Source: Sphingobacteriales bacterium 46-32
GTDB lineage: Bacteria; Bacteroidota; Bacteroidia; Chitinophagales; Chitinophagaceae
NCBI GenBank assembly: GCA_001898485.1
Contig: MKTY01000019.1
Span: forward strand, 682,001-746,000
Direction: 5' to 3'
Length of the DNA: 64,000 nt
The stretch's first letter is position 1, and every line of letters starts with the position of its first letter. Both the position numbers and the translations under genes were made by a program. Below are positions 62,209 through 64,000 of this stretch, piece after piece. The notes beneath the pieces were generated by a model that did not search any database, was not told the DNA's origin, and saw only the letters and a program-made list of their open reading frames with translations.

Positions 62209-62324
62209 CTTATTTTACAGTAGAGCGGCTTAATTGGAGAAATAAATGATTTTTAAGAGACTAAATTTCCGGAGCCGCATTTTTTCCTGAATATTTGTGG
62301 CGCAAAAAACTAGTATCCATTTTC

Positions 62325-63317
62325 ATGAAAAAGAATATTGCACTGGTGACCGGTGGCTACTCTGGCGAAGCGGTCATATCTTATAAATCTGCTGCCACCA
62401 TTAATAATAATCTCGACCGCAACCTGTATAATGTCTATCTTATAGATATAAATACCGAAGGCTGGTTTCATACGCTGCCGGATGGGGAGAAAGTGGAAGT
62501 AGATAAAAACGATTTTACCATTACGACAGGAGGGGACAGGATTCGGTTCGATGCCGTATTTATTGGAATGCATGGCACGCCTGGTGAAGATGGCAAGCTG
62601 CAGGGATATTTTGATGTACTGGGTATACCTTATACGAGTTGTGATGCCGCAACCTCTGCCATCACCATGAATAAACGCTATACAGTAGCGGTAGCCCGTA
62701 TGGCAGGCATCAGTGTAGCACGTTCGCTGCATCTTTTCAGCCATTCCCCGCTCACGGCCATGCAGGTGCTCGATCAGCTCAGGTTGCCGGTATTTGTAAA
62801 GCCCAATAGTGGTGGTTCCAGTATTGGCATGAGTAAGGTCGATAATCCTGAACTGTTGCAGGCCGCCATTGATAAGGCATTTAAGGAAGATAAACAGATA
62901 CTTATCGAGGAAATGATCAGCGGCCGCGAGTTTACGGTAGGCGTATTTAAAACAAAAGGTAATATCATCGTATTGCCGCTTACCGAGGTAAAGGCCGATG
63001 CCGATAAGGAATTTTTCGATTTCGAAGCAAAGTACCAGGGCAAGTCAACGGAGACCACACCGGCTCAGGTAGATGAAGCAGTAGCCGACCGCATCAGGGA
63101 AGCTGCCCGCCTGATCTATGCGGTATTCAATTGCCGGGGTGTGGTGCGTATTGACTTTATATACAATGAAGAAGCCGGTCAGCCGTTTATGCTTGAGATC
63201 AACACTATTCCCGGGCAGAGTGCGGCCAGCATCGTACCACAGCAGGTACAGGCCATGGGGTGGAGCCTGCGTGAATTTTATACTAAATTAGCGGAAGAAG
63301 CATTTGAGACGCGTTAA
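62325..63317 (+). CDS. ddl: D-alanine--D-alanine ligase
   Basis: The 330-residue ATP-grasp enzyme joins two D-alanines for peptidoglycan precursors. Motifs: TGGYSGEAVISYKSA, MHGTPGEDGKLQGYFDVLGI, PVFVKPNSGGSSIGMSK and FMLEINTIPGQS. The ATG before KKNIALVTGG was chosen; ten upstream in-frame codons overlap a -7-like box (AATATTTG). The next gene encodes a PASTA protein, also a cell-wall-associated family. Confidence 0.96.
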   Translation: MKKNIALVTGGYSGEAVISYKSAATINNNLDRNLYNVYLIDINTEGWFHTLPDGEKVEVDKNDFTITTGGDRIRFDAVFIGMHGTPGEDGKLQGYFDVLGIPYTSCDAATSAITMNKRYTVAVARMAGISVARSLHLFSHSPLTAMQVLDQLRLPVFVKPNSGGSSIGMSKVDNPELLQAAIDKAFKEDKQILIEEMISGREFTVGVFKTKGNIIVLPLTEVKADADKEFFDFEAKYQGKSTETTPAQVDEAVADRIREAARLIYAVFNCRGVVRIDFIYNEEAGQPFMLEINTIPGQSAASIVPQQVQAMGWSLREFYTKLAEEAFETR

Positions 63318-63386
63318 CTGCCAGTGAGCTTAGTATTACTTAGATAGTTTTAAAACCTAAAAACGTAGTTCACTAAACAATACTGC

Positions 63387-64000
63387 ATGTTTAAATTCAT
63401 CACCAATCGCCCTCTGTGGGTCAATATTCTGGGGGGCGTGGTCCTGGCACTGATTATCTTTTTCCTGTTTATTCTTTCCCTTGACTGGCTTACACATCAT
63501 GGACAGTCCAAAACAGTACCACAGGTGCTGGGTAAGAGTTATGATGAATCGCTGGCCATCCTGAAAAAAGAGGGCTTTGATGTGGAAATACTGGATTCGA
63601 TCTACGCAGATACCGCACGCCCCCTCCAGGTTTTACGTCAGGTGCCCGAAGCTGATGAGACCGTGAAGGTAAACCGAACCGTATACCTTACTATAAACCG
63701 GGCCGTGCCCCCCCTGATCGAAATGCCCAATATTATTGGTTCCAGCTTTCGCAGTGCGGAAATGACACTCAAAACCTATAACCTTCGTGTGGGTGATACC
63801 ACCTTTAAACCCGATTTTGCCAAAAATGCTGTACTGGAACAACGCTACAATGGCAATATCATTAAACCGGGCACACAGATCCGGATGGGCAGTGTGGTAG
63901 ACCTGGTGCTGGGCGATGGAGTAGGAGACCGGCAGTTTATTGTGCCTTCCCTGATCGGTATGACCTATTGCCAGGCCCGCAGTATGCTCGAGCAGCAGGG
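63387..64000 (+). CDS. PASTA domain membrane protein (3' end cut by window)
   Basis: The frame opens at ATG (MFKFITNRPLWVNIL) and runs to the window end, 204 codons. It has one transmembrane helix (LGGVVLALIIFFLFIL) and PASTA domains: VPQVLGKSYDESLAILKKEG, then MPNIIGSSFRSAEMTLKTYN and VPSLIGMTYCQARSMLEQ. PASTA domains bind peptidoglycan stem peptides. In Bacteroidota such proteins lack the kinase domain seen in Firmicutes. It follows ddl on the same strand after 69 nt. Confidence 0.9.
   Translation, partial: MFKFITNRPLWVNILGGVVLALIIFFLFILSLDWLTHHGQSKTVPQVLGKSYDESLAILKKEGFDVEILDSIYADTARPLQVLRQVPEADETVKVNRTVYLTINRAVPPLIEMPNIIGSSFRSAEMTLKTYNLRVGDTTFKPDFAKNAVLEQRYNGNIIKPGTQIRMGSVVDLVLGDGVGDRQFIVPSLIGMTYCQARSMLEQQ

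Overview
This 64 kb window is a chromosomal segment of a Bacteroidota bacterium, most probably a member of the Chitinophagaceae. The signs are: type IX secretion genes (PorQ, and a large PKD protein with a gliding-motility C-terminal sorting domain); families largely confined to the phylum (DUF6702, DUF5683, DUF6089, DUF5916, DUF6515); the gene order parA-parB-DUF5683-dapB; a eukaryote-like NADP isocitrate dehydrogenase; and promoters of the Bacteroidota type with a -7 box TAnnTTTG. No rRNA, tRNA, phage, IS element or CRISPR array was seen, so this looks like core genome, not an island.

Layout. 1-7 kb: a cut alpha/beta hydrolase, a DUF1801 protein, a HupE/M1-peptidase pair divergent from a DUF6702 gene, and a CNNM/CorC protein with a PAP2 phosphatase. 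7-10.5 kb: an LTA-synthase-like membrane enzyme facing a DUF2911 protein. 10.7-16.7 kb: a minus-strand run parA, parB, DUF5683, dapB, TPR histidine kinase and LuxR-type response regulator. 16.9-23.7 kb: plus-strand metallophosphoesterase, two beta-barrel proteins, lon and porQ. 23.7-28 kb: a four-gene minus-strand operon with overlapping ends (M42 peptidase, a 55-residue membrane protein, a two-domain methyltransferase, a membrane sulfatase-fold enzyme). 28-34.9 kb: secreted and outer-membrane proteins and an S1/P1 nuclease. 35-42 kb: M48 peptidase with YbjQ, small secreted proteins, a TetR regulator with two matching operators, a DUF6089 protein and a lytic transglycosylase. 42.3-45 kb: an operon of an aspartic-protease-like protein, a candidate cysteine peptidase and a lipoprotein. 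45-53 kb: ahcY, small conserved genes, a PrsW-GNAT fusion, icd, a Crp-family regulator, and an Nramp-UspA transporter with its DtxR-type repressor. 53-64 kb: a lipoprotein, a GT35-family protein lacking the usual PLP lysine, ispH, a GH13 lipoprotein, an HtrA protease, acyl-CoA reductase divergent from a ferredoxin, ddl and a cut PASTA-domain gene.

Two features cut across the window. First, many intergenic gaps hold a modular family of short tandem repeats: 9-mers like GTATAAAGG, GTCAACTG-type modules, and TTAGCACA/TCAGCACA octamers. They are often arranged as mirror-image arms that could fold into hairpins at the ends of convergent genes or between divergent ones. Second, several genes have a consensus -7 box only 3-7 nt before the start codon, implying leaderless mRNAs (PAP2, ispH, the TetR gene, probably mntR and porQ).

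No single dramatic new system is obvious. The best candidates for undescribed biology are the overlapping M42/small protein/methyltransferase/sulfatase operon, the three-gene secreted protease-like operon, the lysine-less phosphorylase homologue next to a GH13 amylase, and the modular palindromic repeat family.
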